A stretch of 26,010 nucleotides of DNA from Bacteroidales bacterium UBA4866 (GTDB lineage Bacteria; Bacteroidota; Bacteroidia; Bacteroidales; P3), in assembly GCA_002399565.1 (NCBI GenBank), contig DHDW01000004.1, positions 1-26,010 of the forward strand. Reading direction: 5' to 3'. The notes beneath the pieces were generated by a model. The model had not been told where the DNA came from and did not search any database. It was given only the letters and a program-made list of their open reading frames with translations. Made by a program: the position numbers and the translations under genes. Positions 25,185-26,010 of this stretch are shown here, one piece after another. Each line of letters begins with the position of its first letter. Within the stretch, counting starts at the first letter, position 1.

Positions 25185-26010
25185 AAAAGTATTATTTATT
25201 GTTAGTTTGTTTGTATTTATAATCTTTAATCTTACCACCATTGCTCAAAGCAAAAAGAAGTCTGATGCAGAAATTGAAGGATTGAAGGGGGAAGTTATGA
25301 GTGTGAAGGATAAAGCTTTTATAACAGGGAGAACTTGCTTTAAATTAATTCCTATTAAAAGATTATTTTCAGATGAATATACAATATATAACAAAGATGG
25401 AAGTATATTTTCTCATAAACAGATAAATGGTCAAAAAGAAAATTATTCTGTTAGTTTATATAGATATGATGAAAGAGGAAATTGTATAGAACAAATTGAC
25501 TCCAACTATAATGATGGAATCACTCGCTCAAGGGTATATAGTAATTCTTATAAGTATGATAATTCAGGAAATGTTATTGAAGAAAGTAGTTACTTCAATA
25601 ATGAATTTTCTAATAAATATTGCTATAAACTCGATGAAAATGGAAATTGCTATGAAAGCATATCATACGAAAGCGAAAATGATTCAACTTTTAGTAAGAC
25701 TATATATATAAGAGATAAAGATAAGAAAAAAGTAGAATGGATATTCTATAATAAGCTTGGTGATATAAATTCAAGACTTATTCGTGAGTATGATGATAAT
25801 GGGAATGTAATAAAGGGAGAAGATTATAATGAGAAAGGAGAACTCACTTATAAATATTTATACAAATATAATGAGAAAGGAGATGAAATAGAATACATAC
25901 GTTTTGAAAATAACAAAAGAAATTTCAAATCTTTCAAACATAAATACGATTCAAAAGGAAATTGGATACAGAGAATAGAATATAATGAAGATATGAGCGT
26001 AAAGTATATC
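25177..26010 (+). CDS. secreted protein with RHS/YD-like repeats, copy 2 (runs off the window)
   Basis: An open frame of 278 codons to the window edge with no stop. It starts at an ATG overlapping the end of copy 1 by 8 nt; another ATG directly upstream at 25174 is possible. It has a signal peptide (MNRKVLFIVSLFVFIIFN, then AQS) and is a clear paralogue. Both continue QSKKKSDAE and then EGL, followed later by GNCIE- and GNWI-type repeats. Bases 25960-26010 match 25101-25151 of copy 1 at 50 of 51 positions, far closer than the rest of the genes. This implies gene conversion or strong constraint at the 3' end. The 3' end is missing and function is unknown. Confidence 0.75.
   Translation, partial: MNRKVLFIVSLFVFIIFNLTTIAQSKKKSDAEIEGLKGEVMSVKDKAFITGRTCFKLIPIKRLFSDEYTIYNKDGSIFSHKQINGQKENYSVSLYRYDERGNCIEQIDSNYNDGITRSRVYSNSYKYDNSGNVIEESSYFNNEFSNKYCYKLDENGNCYESISYESENDSTFSKTIYIRDKDKKKVEWIFYNKLGDINSRLIREYDDNGNVIKGEDYNEKGELTYKYLYKYNEKGDEIEYIRFENNKRNFKSFKHKYDSKGNWIQRIEYNEDMSVKYI

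Noticed and set aside
24306..26010. RHS or contact-dependent toxin system
   Set aside because: The proteins are about 290 aa, lack an RHS core and a variable toxin tip, and no immunity gene is seen.
1..26010. CRISPR array, tRNA or rRNA genes
   Set aside because: No regularly spaced direct repeats and no recognisable tRNA or rRNA sequence on either strand.

Overview
The window is AT-rich DNA from a member of the Bacteroidota, most likely an anaerobic Bacteroidales-type organism. Three things point there. Several genes have promoters of the Bacteroidota type (TAnnTTTG at -7, sometimes TTG at -33). The gene set fits: a HydF hydrogenase maturase, a fused formimidoyltransferase-cyclodeaminase, DUF799/DUF4810 lipoproteins and DUF3788. 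The proteins also read as Bacteroidota-like. The species cannot be named from the sequence.
Positions 226-9617 form a defence island on the plus strand. The order is hsdM, hsdS, an OLD-type ATPase/TOPRIM nuclease, darT, darG, hsdR. It is a type I restriction-modification operon with two further antiviral modules inserted between its specificity and restriction subunits. DarT is an ADP-ribosyltransferase predicted to mark thymidines in single-stranded DNA, and DarG is its macrodomain antitoxin. darT has its own well-formed promoter. Just before that promoter lies a 15-codon diverged relic of the hsdR start, so darTG is flanked by two versions of the hsdR 5' end. A DUF3788 gene follows hsdR.
Positions 10172-12325 hold a kup potassium transporter on the plus strand. 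Facing it on the minus strand (12341-16955) are hydF, a DUF4810-DUF799 lipoprotein pair, radA and a secreted protein of unknown function. A second copy of the last 11 codons of radA lies beyond that unknown gene, so it too sits between two versions of a neighbouring gene's end.
Positions 16999-22368 return to the plus strand and carry housekeeping genes: a small 4-TM membrane protein, panC, a bifunctional FTCD enzyme, crcB with a TTG start, and an AMP-forming acyl-CoA ligase. A complete IS256-family element (22428-23774, with an 8-bp target duplication) follows. It has landed in the loop of the terminator hairpin of the ligase gene and split it.
The right end (24306-26010) carries two tandem, overlapping secreted proteins with RHS/YD-like repeats. 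The second runs off the window and shares a nearly identical 51-bp segment with the first.
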